NCBI GenBank assembly: GCA_021775095.1
Contig: JAJFII010000103.1
Span: 186,001-250,000, forward strand
DNA length: 64,000 nucleotides
Direction of reading: 5' to 3'
Source of the DNA: Rhodospirillales bacterium
Lineage (GTDB): Bacteria; Pseudomonadota; Alphaproteobacteria; Rhodospirillales; Casp-alpha2
The notes below the pieces were generated by a model. The model made no database searches. It was not told the DNA's origin and saw only the letters and a list, made by a program, of their open reading frames with translations. Positions 44,533 through 52,917 of this stretch are shown piece by piece (the stretch's first letter is position 1; each line of letters starts with the position of its first letter). The translations under genes were made by a program, and so were the position numbers.

Positions 44533-46971
44533 ATGACAACCATATTACACCCATCAAACAAACCGCCCGTTGCCCGGTCAAAGACCGAAAAGCTGGCGAT
44601 CCTTCGGGAATTGGAACGGAAGATCCTGTGGCTTTCCGCGTGGATGATCCACAATGCCAATCATTTACGCGAAAGCCGAGACGGCATAAAAGTCGGTGGC
44701 CATCAATCCTCCTGTGCATCGGTGGCGACGCTCATGGCAGCGCTTTATTTTGATGTTTTGCAGCCGCATGATCGGGTCGCCGTAAAACCCCATGCCTCGC
44801 CGGTCTTTCATGCCATTCAATACCTTCTGGGTAATCAGGAATTGCAGCAAATTCAAAATTTCAGAGGCAAGGGCGGCGCACAGTCCTATCCGTCGCGGAC
44901 CAAGGACTGCGATGATGTCGATTTTTCAACCGGCTCCGTTGGCCTAGGCGTCGGAGTTACTTTGTTTGCATCGCTAATTCAGGATTACGTGCAGCGCCAT
45001 AAACTGGTCAGCCAACAGCAACCGGCCCGCATGATTGCGATCATGGGCGATGCCGAACTGGACGAGGGAAATATTTATGAGGCCCTGTTGGAAGGCTGGA
45101 AACACGATGTCCGCAATTTGTGGTGGGTGATCGATTATAACCGGCAAAGCCTGGATGGCGTGGTTAACGACAATCTGTTCCAAAAAATTAAAAGTTTTTT
45201 CGAGACCGTTGGCTGGAACGTGATCAATATCAAGTATGGAAAATACCAACTGGAGGCATTTGAGGGAACAGGTGGCAAAGCCATCCAGCAATGGATCGAT
45301 GATTGCCCCAATGACCTCTATTCCGCCATTACCTTTCAAGGTGGTGCGGCCTGGCGTGAACACTTGAACCGGGATTTGCAGAACAACAAAGGTGCCACGC
45401 AGTTTTTAAAACGCTATTCCGATGATCAACTCCACAAAATCATGACCAATTTGGGCGGGCATGACATGGAAAGCGTGCTGGAAGCGTTTGAGTTGGCAAG
45501 TCAAGACGACACACCGACCTGTTTTGTCGCCTATACAATTAAAGGTTTTGGGCTGCCTCTTGCCGGTCACAAAGACAATCATGCCGGCCTGATGACACCG
45601 GAGCAGATGGCGCTTTTTAAACGGGCCAACAACATCGAAGATGGCGCGGAATGGCAACCCTACAGCGGTCTTGATGTCGATCCGGATTTGCTCGATGCCT
45701 ATTTGACCGATGTCCCGTTTCGGCAACGACCACGACCCGTACCGCGCGCAGCACCTATTCCGGTCCCGTCCATTGAACCGCCCGGCGATAAAAAAACGTC
45801 GACACAAGTGACATTTGGCAAAATTATGCATGCCTTGGGGCGCCGTGACGACGAATTGTCGGCCCATATTCTGACCACCAGTCCAGATGTGACCGTTTCG
45901 ACAAATTTGTCTGGATGGGTAAATCAACGGGGGTTGTTTCAACGCGAACCGCATAAAGATGCGTTTCGTTCTGAAAAAGTTGCATCGCCAATAAAATGGG
46001 AAAAGTCGCCAGCCGGACAACATCTGGAACTTGGAATTGCCGAAAATAATCTGTTTTTAATGCTCGCCGCCATGGGTTTATCCGAACCCCTGTTTGGGGC
46101 CCGTCTGCTGCCCGTCGGCACCCTCTACGATCCGTTTATTTCACGCGGTCTGGACGCCCTGAATTATGCCTGTTACCAGGATGCCCGGTTCATCCTGGTT
46201 GCCACACCGTCGGGCATAACCCTGGCCCCGGAAGGTGGCGCCCATCAGTCCATTGCCACCCCGCTCATCGGCATGGCGCAGGACGGTCTCGCGACTTTCG
46301 AGCCAACCTACGCGGACGAACTGGCAACGATAATGGAATGGTCATTGAGTTATATCCAACGCAGTGGCGGCGACGAGCAGGATGTTTCCTGGTTGCGGGA
46401 TTCTGAAGGAGGGTCGGTTTATTTACGGCTTTCGACGCGTTCCCTGGAGCAACCCAACCGGGTGCTGGGCGGGTTGGAAAAAGACGGCGTATTGGCCGGT
46501 GGTTATTGGTTGAAAGAACCGGATCCGGGGGCCGATCTTGCCATCGCCTATACGGGCGTGATGGCGCCGGAAGCGTTGGCGGCGTGGCTGGAAATACGGC
46601 ATCGACACCCGGGTGCTGGACTGTTGGCGATCACCTCGGCGGATCGCTTGAACGCCGGCTGGAACGCCGCACAAAAGGCCCGTCAACGGGGTCAATATGA
46701 TGCCCTGTCTCACGTCGAAAGCCTATTGGCACCACTGGCTCGTCAGGCGGGTCTGGTGACGGTAATTGATGGCCATCCAGCGACTCTGGCCTGGCTGGGT
46801 TCGGTGCGCGGTCAACGAACGGAAAGTTTGGGTGTCGAACATTTTGGTCAATCCGGCGACACCGTCGACTTGTATGAAAGTTACCGCATAAATGCGGCGG
46901 CTATTGTTGAGGCCTGTCAATCGGTGGCCCACGGGCGGATGCGCGTGCGCTTAGTGGCTAATAAAAATTAA
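44533..46971 (+). CDS. 2-oxoacid dehydrogenase E1 component, AceE/MdeB-like (thiamine diphosphate enzyme)
   Basis: 812 residues, homodimeric-E1 type like pyruvate dehydrogenase AceE but shorter than the usual 880-890. The thiamine diphosphate motif starts GDAELDEGN (172-180) and continues to Asn in VIDYNRQSLDG. GGHQSSCASVATLMAALYF and the C-terminal transketolase domain are also present. No E2 or E3 gene is adjacent, so it would have to borrow them. Divergence from an Lrp gene matches the mdeR-mdeB arrangement, in which MdeB handles 2-oxobutyrate from methionine breakdown. The methionine gamma-lyase partner is not in the window. Confidence 0.87.
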   Translation: MTTILHPSNKPPVARSKTEKLAILRELERKILWLSAWMIHNANHLRESRDGIKVGGHQSSCASVATLMAALYFDVLQPHDRVAVKPHASPVFHAIQYLLGNQELQQIQNFRGKGGAQSYPSRTKDCDDVDFSTGSVGLGVGVTLFASLIQDYVQRHKLVSQQQPARMIAIMGDAELDEGNIYEALLEGWKHDVRNLWWVIDYNRQSLDGVVNDNLFQKIKSFFETVGWNVINIKYGKYQLEAFEGTGGKAIQQWIDDCPNDLYSAITFQGGAAWREHLNRDLQNNKGATQFLKRYSDDQLHKIMTNLGGHDMESVLEAFELASQDDTPTCFVAYTIKGFGLPLAGHKDNHAGLMTPEQMALFKRANNIEDGAEWQPYSGLDVDPDLLDAYLTDVPFRQRPRPVPRAAPIPVPSIEPPGDKKTSTQVTFGKIMHALGRRDDELSAHILTTSPDVTVSTNLSGWVNQRGLFQREPHKDAFRSEKVASPIKWEKSPAGQHLELGIAENNLFLMLAAMGLSEPLFGARLLPVGTLYDPFISRGLDALNYACYQDARFILVATPSGITLAPEGGAHQSIATPLIGMAQDGLATFEPTYADELATIMEWSLSYIQRSGGDEQDVSWLRDSEGGSVYLRLSTRSLEQPNRVLGGLEKDGVLAGGYWLKEPDPGADLAIAYTGVMAPEALAAWLEIRHRHPGAGLLAITSADRLNAGWNAAQKARQRGQYDALSHVESLLAPLARQAGLVTVIDGHPATLAWLGSVRGQRTESLGVEHFGQSGDTVDLYESYRINAAAIVEACQSVAHGRMRVRLVANKN

Positions 46972-47051
46972 CCATTTCGATTCAGAGTCTCTTAAAGAGT
47001 TGCTTTTACAGTTCTCCCAACTGCCAAAAAATAACCATAAGGAGACGGTGA

Positions 47052-47258
47052 ATGCCAAGCGACAGGCCGATAGAAATGCTAGAAAAGAGCGAGGACGATA
47101 TCCGCCTTATTTTCCTTAGGGAACACTCTGGGACCCCCAATGCGTTGTTGGGCGACCGCATGGAACGGGAGGCCTATTTGGACATATTGGTGCAGGTTGC
47201 CCTTGATGCTTCCGCGACACCCAGAATACAGCGGGGGAAACCTACGAGTCGGGCGTAA
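47052..47258 (+). CDS. Small hypothetical protein (68 aa)
   Basis: 68 residues, start MPSDRPIEMLEKSEDD, with a helical region DRMEREAYLDILVQVALDA. The ribosome site is strong (AAGGAGACGGTGA before the ATG). It has no recognisable domain. It lies between the E1 gene and an AT-rich promoter region, and is probably expressed from the E1 side. Confidence 0.5.
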   Translation: MPSDRPIEMLEKSEDDIRLIFLREHSGTPNALLGDRMEREAYLDILVQVALDASATPRIQRGKPTSRA

Positions 47259-47408
47259 ATGCCACAATTCACAACTTACAGGAGATCTGTATATTCAAAT
47301 AATAGGTTAAAAATCATATATTTCCACAGAATATTAGGAAATTGACATATATTTATTGCACTGCACAAAAAATAGGTCGCATTCAAAATCAAATTGGTGT
47401 AAAAAACG

Positions 47409-47425
47409 CCAAATTTGAAATTTGG
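47409..47425. promoter_or_regulatory. 17-bp palindrome over the ribosome site of a small gene
   Basis: CCAAATTT-G-AAATTTGG is a perfect palindrome whose right end overlaps the GGAG of the small gene at 47436. As RNA it can fold with a 6-bp stem and 5-base loop hiding part of the ribosome site. As DNA it could be an operator. Confidence 0.45.
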
Positions 47426-47435
47426 AGCAATATGT

Positions 47436-47621
47436 ATGTATAATAAGGACCTGATCCGATTTATCATGGATTTAGCTGCGGAACTTATCGGAAAAGCAGA
47501 AACTGCTTCGCCGAAGCTTGCTCGCGGTTATGTGGATGAAGCGGAAGAACTTTTATCGCTTGGTGCAGTTTTGTTGACGCATCGAAGTGGAGATGAATTG
47601 CTTATGAAGGAGGCAGCGTAA
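47436..47621 (+). CDS. Small hypothetical protein (61 aa), coupled to zinc-ribbon gene
   Basis: 61 residues (MYNKDLIRFIMDLAAELIGKA to the end), two amphipathic helices. The ATG at 47436 has GGAG 9 bases upstream; a TTG at 47415 is in frame but less likely. Its TAA overlaps the ATG of the next gene (TAATG), so the pair is coupled. There is no known family that I recognise. Confidence 0.6.
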   Translation: MYNKDLIRFIMDLAAELIGKAETASPKLARGYVDEAEELLSLGAVLLTHRSGDELLMKEAA

Positions 47622-47794
47622 TGGCGTCGCGGCGCGTAGATACAAAAAAACCGGAATCAGATAGAGAACACGTTAAAAAAAACCGTAAGTGCCTGATGTG
47701 TCATAATGAGTTTATGTCGAGCCATATCGGCGAGCGCGTCTGCCCGTCGTGCAAGGAAACGACGGTATGGCGTTCTGGCGGCATAGCCGCCTAA
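47621..47794 (+). CDS. Small zinc-ribbon protein (57 aa)
   Basis: 57 residues from the ATG at 47621, behind AAGGAGG and overlapping the previous stop. The N-terminus is charged (ASRRVDTKKPESDREHVKK), then CLMC and CPSC form a C-x2-C-x16-C-x2-C four-cysteine zinc site, with HNEFMSSHIGERV between. The end is WRSGGIAA. It is likely a small DNA-, RNA- or protein-binding factor; the function is unknown. The strong ribosome site, coupling and cysteine spacing make it a real gene. Confidence 0.7.
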   Translation: MASRRVDTKKPESDREHVKKNRKCLMCHNEFMSSHIGERVCPSCKETTVWRSGGIAA

Positions 47795-47804
47795 AACAGG
47801 CCGT

Positions 47805-47820
47805 ACCCCTATCGGGGTTT
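47805..47820 (+). terminator. Weak terminator after the small-gene pair
   Basis: ACCCC-TATC-GGGGT followed by only TT, 11 bases after the zinc-ribbon stop. The stem is short and the T-run poor. Confidence 0.4.
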
Positions 47821-47842
47821 AGGCAATGTTGGTCACGTAATG

Positions 47843-47857
47843 GGGAGCCTTGCTCCC
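47843..47857. other. Short hairpin in the hspQ leader
   Basis: GGGAGC-CTT-GCTCCC is a perfect 6-bp stem with a 3-base loop, 52 bases before the hspQ ATG. It may be a second terminator for the upstream genes or part of the hspQ leader; the sequence does not decide. Confidence 0.45.
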
Positions 47858-47908
47858 TATTAACGTTTTAGCGTATCGTTTGGTTTGGACAGGAAAACAG
47901 GGCTTCAG

Positions 47909-48280
47909 ATGGACATCGAAGAAATTACCGTTGATGACACGTTTCCGCGCGTTAATGCCAAAGCAAAATACCCAATTGGCAATCAGGTAAAACATCGAAT
48001 TTTCGGGTTTCGTGGTGTTATATTTGATGTCGATCCGGTGTTTGCGAATTCCGATGAATGGTACGAAAGTATTCCGGAAAGCGCGCGCCCAAAAAAGGAT
48101 CAGCCGTTTTATCATTTGTTCGCTGAGGCACCCGACAAGGCACCCTATGTGGCCTATGTGTCCGAGCAGAATCTTGTCGATGACGATGAACTTGATGAAC
48201 CGATCAGCCATCCCGAGTTAGATGATATTTTTGCTGATATGGTTGATGGACGGTTTATTCTTAGAAACAAATCCAACTGA
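47909..48280 (+). CDS. hspQ: Heat shock protein HspQ (YccV-like)
   Basis: 123 residues. The core IGNQVKHRIFGFRGVIFDVD, then EWYESIPESARPKKDQPFYH and YVAYVSEQNL, is the HspQ/YccV domain, which enhances Lon proteolysis and affects DnaA in enteric bacteria. The ATG at 47909 has CAGGG upstream; an upstream TTG at 47885 is less likely. No clear sigma-32 promoter is visible in front of it. Confidence 0.95.
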   Translation: MDIEEITVDDTFPRVNAKAKYPIGNQVKHRIFGFRGVIFDVDPVFANSDEWYESIPESARPKKDQPFYHLFAEAPDKAPYVAYVSEQNLVDDDELDEPISHPELDDIFADMVDGRFILRNKSN

Positions 48281-48371
48281 CAATTAAGTCGGTTTATAGG
48301 TACAATGCTTTTAAGGTGGGAACGGGAACCACAGCTCCCATCGTCCCGCACCTGTTTTAGGAACAACTGCT

Positions 48372-48740
48372 ATGGCCCACGTACTCGTTATTGATGATGA
48401 CGTCTCCATCCAGAAAATGCTGGTAACAGTCCTCGAAGATGATGGGCATCAGGTGAGCGTGGCAGATGATGGACAGCAAGGGCTTGCCCTTGCCTTTGAA
48501 GATCTGCCGGATCTGGTGGTGACGGATATGAGTTTGCCGTTAAAAACCGGCTGGGATGTGATCGCCGCTCTCAAGAACAATGAGTCAACTCGAAATACAC
48601 CGGTCATCGCGTTGTCGGCCTATGATTCCCAGGGTGACCGGGATGCCGGTCACGAAGCCGGATGCAATGCTTATGTGGGTAAACCCATTGACTTCGGCGT
48701 GTTAATGAAAAATGTTCGGGCCTTGTTGCCTGCTGCGTAA
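48372..48740 (+). CDS. Single-domain response regulator (CheY-like)
   Basis: 122 residues forming one receiver domain: acidic pocket VIDDD (6-10), phospho-acceptor Asp52 in VVTDMSLP, and Lys104 in VGKPID. There is no output domain. No kinase is adjacent, so the partner is unknown. Its receiver resembles that of the protein at 27412, and it could act as a phosphate relay or sink. Confidence 0.92.
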   Translation: MAHVLVIDDDVSIQKMLVTVLEDDGHQVSVADDGQQGLALAFEDLPDLVVTDMSLPLKTGWDVIAALKNNESTRNTPVIALSAYDSQGDRDAGHEAGCNAYVGKPIDFGVLMKNVRALLPAA

Positions 48741-48769
48741 ATTTCTGCACCGCCTCGCACCTTAACCGT

Positions 48770-49010
48770 TACATCGCCTAGCGTAGCGCGGTTCTCCCGG
48801 TCCTGATATAAATGGTCAGGGTCAGAGGGCGCATCGTCAAGTGTTTTCGACGCAGCGGGAGGGGCCCGTATTCGACCAAAGGCAACGCGTCCAGCCCCCT
48901 GAACCGCGTCAGGCTCCGTTTGCGATGGGCCAGCATCGCCGCACGTCGCCTTCCTAGTAGGAGACCCGGAAGCGCTGTCTCAGTGGTTCCGTTTAGGGAA
49001 GACACGCTCT
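48770..49010. other. GC-rich intergenic block open on both strands
   Basis: About 240 bases between the receiver gene and the transporter gene are markedly more GC-rich than the flanks and are open on both strands (48812-49012 plus; 48778-49005 minus, GTG start). Both possible products are Arg-rich and use rare codons, so neither looks like a normal protein. There are inverted segments such as CCTGA/TCAGG (around 48803-48822) and CTTCC/GGAAG. It may be a structured RNA or a dispersed non-coding element. Confidence 0.4.
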
Positions 49011-49024
49011 AAATTCCATCCACC

Positions 49025-50266
49025 TCACCCCAACGGGATCGCGTAAACCGTGACCCATAAAAGAAAGCCTGACATCACGCCGAACTCTGAAAGGAGGAGG
49101 TATTTGCGCCCACTATATTGCCATTGAGAGACCGTATGGAAAGCAATAAGGGTTTGAACGAAATAGTAAAATGCAAAGGCGCGAGATGCATAGGCGACAA
49201 TCTCGAATATGCTTGTGCTCCAGATCAGGAGGACGGCACAGACGGTAATAATAAGATAACCGTATTTCGAAGGAAATCTGCCCCGGCTTTCTTCGTAAAC
49301 CAACCCTCCGCCACCAAGCGTGTCGGCAATGGCGGCACTGAACTGGCTCATTGTCGCGGCGATTACCAACATCACTGGTAAAACAGGTGAAATGTATTGG
49401 GAGAGATTTATGATTGCAGTCTCTTCAAGGGGGCCGTCGGGAATAAACTGCAACAACGGTAAGATCAGAAACGCAAACCCAACGTAAATCAGCGTCGACA
49501 GCCCTTGTGCGAAGCGCATGCTGCGCACCCGCATTTCTGATGTGTATTCACGTCCAAGATAACGTGACGTTTCAAACCCCTGAACGACAAGCAGAGTTCC
49601 GGCGAGCAAACGAGCTGTTTCCATAAGCGACCCAGGCGGCCGGGCCGGGACATTATGCCACAACCCCGTTGATGAGCCGTAAAACCCGAGGCCAAGCAAA
49701 AACGCAGCAATAATGGCCAGCTTGATCGAAACCGAATATTCTTCAAGATGCTCAAGTGTATGCAAACCGCGCCTCCATCCGACGAGCCCGATAAACAAAA
49801 GGACACCGGTTGTGAGGATGTTTGCATTTGTTTCAGATAAGGCATCCAGCCCGTCCAACAAAAAAGCTGACATTAATCTGAGATAAAATGCGACGGAGAT
49901 TACGTAGGCTCCCAATAATCCAAGATTGGAAATGTGGTCCAAAATCGATGGGATGGATGATGCCGTGTGGTTTTGCGGTTGTCGCACCGCATAACGGATA
50001 TTGAAGCGAATTATCGATCCGATTAAGTAGGCAATAACCACAATCAGCCCCATCGCCCACGGCGCAAGCCCGCCAACAACTCTGCCCAGTAGCGGCGCTA
50101 CGATCAGAAATCCACTACCGATGATTGACGCCAATGGCGTTATCGTCGCGCGCCAAAACAGATTTTCCCTTACCTGTCGTAACAAAAGGATAAGGAGAAC
50201 ACTAATTGCGAAAGTCGGCAGTCCAAAATCGAGAATTTTTACGGACGCCAACGCTTCTGCAATCAT
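49025..50266 (-). CDS. Integral membrane transporter (APC-superfamily-like)
   Basis: 413 residues with about 10-11 membrane segments, starting LPTFAISVLLILLL. The middle segment LLAGTLLVVQGFETSRYLGREYTSE resembles the GFE-containing helix of amino-acid/polyamine/organocation transporters. There is no family signature strong enough to name a substrate. It lies 78 bases after the LacI gene on the same strand and may be under its control. Confidence 0.6.
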   Translation of the reverse strand: MIAEALASVKILDFGLPTFAISVLLILLLRQVRENLFWRATITPLASIIGSGFLIVAPLLGRVVGGLAPWAMGLIVVIAYLIGSIIRFNIRYAVRQPQNHTASSIPSILDHISNLGLLGAYVISVAFYLRLMSAFLLDGLDALSETNANILTTGVLLFIGLVGWRRGLHTLEHLEEYSVSIKLAIIAAFLLGLGFYGSSTGLWHNVPARPPGSLMETARLLAGTLLVVQGFETSRYLGREYTSEMRVRSMRFAQGLSTLIYVGFAFLILPLLQFIPDGPLEETAIINLSQYISPVLPVMLVIAATMSQFSAAIADTLGGGGLVYEESRGRFPSKYGYLIITVCAVLLIWSTSIFEIVAYASRAFAFYYFVQTLIAFHTVSQWQYSGRKYLLLSEFGVMSGFLLWVTVYAIPLG

Positions 50267-50344
50267 TGATTTTTACCTGACATTTACCCGCCCTGATTTT
50301 ATCACCCGGTTGGTTTTTGTCGAAGCCTTTCAATGTTCGTACGC

Positions 50345-51403
50345 TTAAGGCAGGTTCTCGCGTAAGTAGATCTGGATCGGGATCGGGTCAAAGGTCGGGT
50401 TTGTGTCTGGTCGGTCGTGAAAGTCATAAAGAATTTGCGCGGTGCGTTTGGCTTCACTGCTCGGTGATTGATCAATCACCGCGTCCATCGTCCCGTTGAC
50501 CAGATATTGGCGCGAATAACGGGTCAATTCGTGACCGATGAAGAGAACTTTACCGGCGCAATTTGTTTCCTCCAAAGCCGCGCCGACACCGCGGTTGCCG
50601 CTGCTTATGTTATAAATTCCGATGATATCGGGATCGCGCTCCAAGGCGTTTTTGGTTTGGCGGTAGGTTTTCTGGAAATCGTCGTGGCTTTCCAATCGCT
50701 CGACGATCCGCAAATTTGGAAACCCCTCTGTCAGAACACGTTGAAAACCCATTTCCCGTTCTTCATGATCGCGATAGTTAAGGCCAAAGCAGCCGGCGAC
50801 CAATATCACCTTGCCATCGACCGGCGGTGCCATCCGCCCCATCAGTGCGCCCGCCGTTCGCCCCGCCGCGCGATTGTCGATGCCGACATAACTGATCCGT
50901 CGTGACGTCGACAGATCAGAAACAAGGGTAACCACCGGAATGCCGGAGTTCGCAACTTCGTTTACAGCTTCCCTGACCATGGGGTGTTCGACAGCGACTA
51001 CCGCAATTCCGTGCGTTGCCGGCGCGATGGTTCGAATATGGTCGGTAAGGGCCTGTGGATCAAAACGGTCAATACGGTGCAGGCGTACGGTGACGCCCCT
51101 CTCACTCATTGGCTCAAATGCGGTTTCAATTTCTGTGCCGAGCATGTCCATGAAGGTGTTGGGGCCGACCGGCAGAATAACGTCAAAGTTGAGTTTTTTC
51201 AGGACGTGCCGACCGTGCGCCGGCGTGGTGCCGTATTCCAGTTGGCTGATTATCGATTTAATCAGGGCGGTTGTGTGTTTTTTGACGCCAGGTCTGCCGT
51301 GGATAACCCGGTCGACAGTGGCAACACTGACGCCGGCCTCCCGCGCAATGTCGGAAATGCGGGGGCGCTTAGGGGAGCCCGGAGAAACGACGTCATCTTG
51401 CAT
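50345..51403 (-). CDS. LacI family transcriptional regulator
   Basis: 352 residues from the ATG at 51403; a TTG at 51424 is in frame. The helix-turn-helix and hinge read RISDIAREAGVSVATVDRVI and HGRPGVKKHT. The sugar-binding domain is of the periplasmic-binding-protein type 4 kind (GKVILVAGCFGLNYRDHEERE; NISSGNRGVGAALEE). It is divergent from the TIM-barrel/Gfo/xylB operon and is its likely regulator, probably answering to a pentose or derived sugar. Confidence 0.9.
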   Translation of the reverse strand: MQDDVVSPGSPKRPRISDIAREAGVSVATVDRVIHGRPGVKKHTTALIKSIISQLEYGTTPAHGRHVLKKLNFDVILPVGPNTFMDMLGTEIETAFEPMSERGVTVRLHRIDRFDPQALTDHIRTIAPATHGIAVVAVEHPMVREAVNEVANSGIPVVTLVSDLSTSRRISYVGIDNRAAGRTAGALMGRMAPPVDGKVILVAGCFGLNYRDHEEREMGFQRVLTEGFPNLRIVERLESHDDFQKTYRQTKNALERDPDIIGIYNISSGNRGVGAALEETNCAGKVLFIGHELTRYSRQYLVNGTMDAVIDQSPSSEAKRTAQILYDFHDRPDTNPTFDPIPIQIYLRENLP

Positions 51404-51829
51404 TGTCGGCCTAGTATCATCCAATCAGGAAACCCGGTCGATAAGCGGGTGGGAGTCTTATATAAACATCCGGTTAAATAAACAAGTCAAAATGACGTAA
51501 AATGATGGAAAGATGCGTCGAGCTTGATAGGTGCAGAAAAAATAAAAAAAGTTTCTGTTTTAATTAATTGTCGTCACCAATCATAAAAAGTGGCTAAAAT
51601 AATGGACTTTTTTCCGAGATTGCGATAAAGGTAATCATTGAATTTTTTTGAAACCAACCAAATTCGTTGCGGGTTGCTGATTAAATCGCGAAAATAAATA
51701 TTGTGTGTTTCCATCAAAATGATGTAGAACCTCAATAACAACGGTTACAGGTGAATTTTTACTTCTGGGTAAAAACGCAATCGAATAAACATCGAATAAA
51801 CATCGAGTGGACATTGGGAGGGTAATTTA
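51404..51829. promoter_or_regulatory. AT-rich divergent promoter region with LacI half-site and 11-bp repeats
   Basis: No gene is supported here. TAACAACGGTTACA (51736-51749) contains a good LacI-type half-site (TGTAACCG on the minus strand) with a degenerate partner, and CATCA-AAA-TGATG occurs at 51713-51725. Three direct 11-bp repeats (TCGAATAAACA twice, TCGAGTGGACA once) run 51781-51813, ending just before the GGGAGGG ribosome site of the gene at 51830. Confidence 0.45.
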
Positions 51830-52885
51830 ATGAAGACCATGAAGGGGCCCGCCATTTTTTTGGCACAGTTCGCGAGTGATGAGGCACCGTTTCATACACT
51901 TCCATCCATCGCAATATGGATGGCCGATGCCGGTTACGTCGGAATTCAATTGCCGAGTTGGGACGGACGGTTGTTCGATTTGGCGCGGGCCGCAGAAAGC
52001 AAAGATTATTGTGATGAAGTGAAGGGGGTGCTTGGCGCAGAAGGTATTGAACTGACGGAGCTGTCGACCCACCTTCAGGGACAACTGGTTGCCGTTCACC
52101 CGGCCTACGATACGGCCTTCGACGGATTTGCAGCGCCGGAAGTGCGTGGCAACCCGGCGGCGCGCACGGAATGGGCGATTGACCAGATGATGAAGGCGGC
52201 AAAAGCGTCGCAAAATCTGGGACTTACGGACCATGCATCGTTCTCCGGCGCTCTGGCCTGGCCGTACGTATATCCCTGGCCGCAGCGTCCGGCCGGTCTG
52301 GTGGAAACGGCTTTTGACGAACTGGCAAGACGCTGGACACCAATTCTCAACGCCTTTGATGCGGCCGGGGTCAACGTCTGTTACGAGATCCACCCAGGTG
52401 AAGACCTGCACGATGGCATTACATTCGAGATGTTTCTGGAGCGCGTGAACAATCATCCCCGGGCAAATATTTTGTACGACCCAAGTCACTTTGAACTGCA
52501 ACAACTGGACTACCTGGGGTTCATTGAGCACTACCATGAACGGATAAAAATGTTCCATGTTAAGGATGCGGAATTTGTCCGTTCGCCGAAACAAGGGGTC
52601 TATGGTGGTTATCAGGCCTGGGTTGACAGGGCCGGTCGTTTTCGTTCCCTGGGTGACGGGACCATCGACTTTGGCGGTATTTTCTCCCAACTGGCGGCCC
52701 ACGACTATGACGGATGGGCGGTTGTGGAATGGGAATGCTGTCTGAAACATCCGGTAGATGGGGCACGCGAAGGCTCACAATTTGTCCGCGACCACATTAT
52801 CCGTGTCACCGACAAGGCTTTTGATGATTTTGCCGATGGTGGCACAGATGAAGCTGCTAACAAGAAGATGCTTGGCATCAACTGA
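51830..52885 (+). CDS. Xylose-isomerase-like TIM barrel sugar isomerase/epimerase
   Basis: 351 residues of the AP-endonuclease-2/TIM barrel family, related to IolE and sugar epimerases. Metal ligands are Glu in VCYEIHPGED, Asp in ILYDPSHFE, His in MFHVKDAE and Glu in WAVVEWE. Start ATG 51830 has GGAGGG 7 bases upstream. It is the first gene of the operon with Gfo/Idh, xylB and broken xylA. Its substrate is unknown. It could in principle supply an isomerase step lost with xylA, but nothing in the sequence proves this. Confidence 0.85.
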   Translation: MKTMKGPAIFLAQFASDEAPFHTLPSIAIWMADAGYVGIQLPSWDGRLFDLARAAESKDYCDEVKGVLGAEGIELTELSTHLQGQLVAVHPAYDTAFDGFAAPEVRGNPAARTEWAIDQMMKAAKASQNLGLTDHASFSGALAWPYVYPWPQRPAGLVETAFDELARRWTPILNAFDAAGVNVCYEIHPGEDLHDGITFEMFLERVNNHPRANILYDPSHFELQQLDYLGFIEHYHERIKMFHVKDAEFVRSPKQGVYGGYQAWVDRAGRFRSLGDGTIDFGGIFSQLAAHDYDGWAVVEWECCLKHPVDGAREGSQFVRDHIIRVTDKAFDDFADGGTDEAANKKMLGIN

Positions 52886-52917
52886 AGTGCCGATGCAAGA
52901 CGGTGGGGGAGGGTACG

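Noticed and set aside
47829-47862. Possible sigma-32 promoter for hspQ
   Set aside because: The CTTG-like and CCTATT-like elements are about 23 bases apart, too far for a heat-shock promoter.
48778-49005. 75-codon minus-strand GTG frame
   Set aside because: Arg-rich product with rare codons and an equally open frame on the other strand; treated as a non-coding block instead.
51827-52750. Minus-strand frame of 307 codons
   Set aside because: Shadow of the TIM-barrel gene, which has metal-binding motifs and a strong ribosome site on the plus strand.
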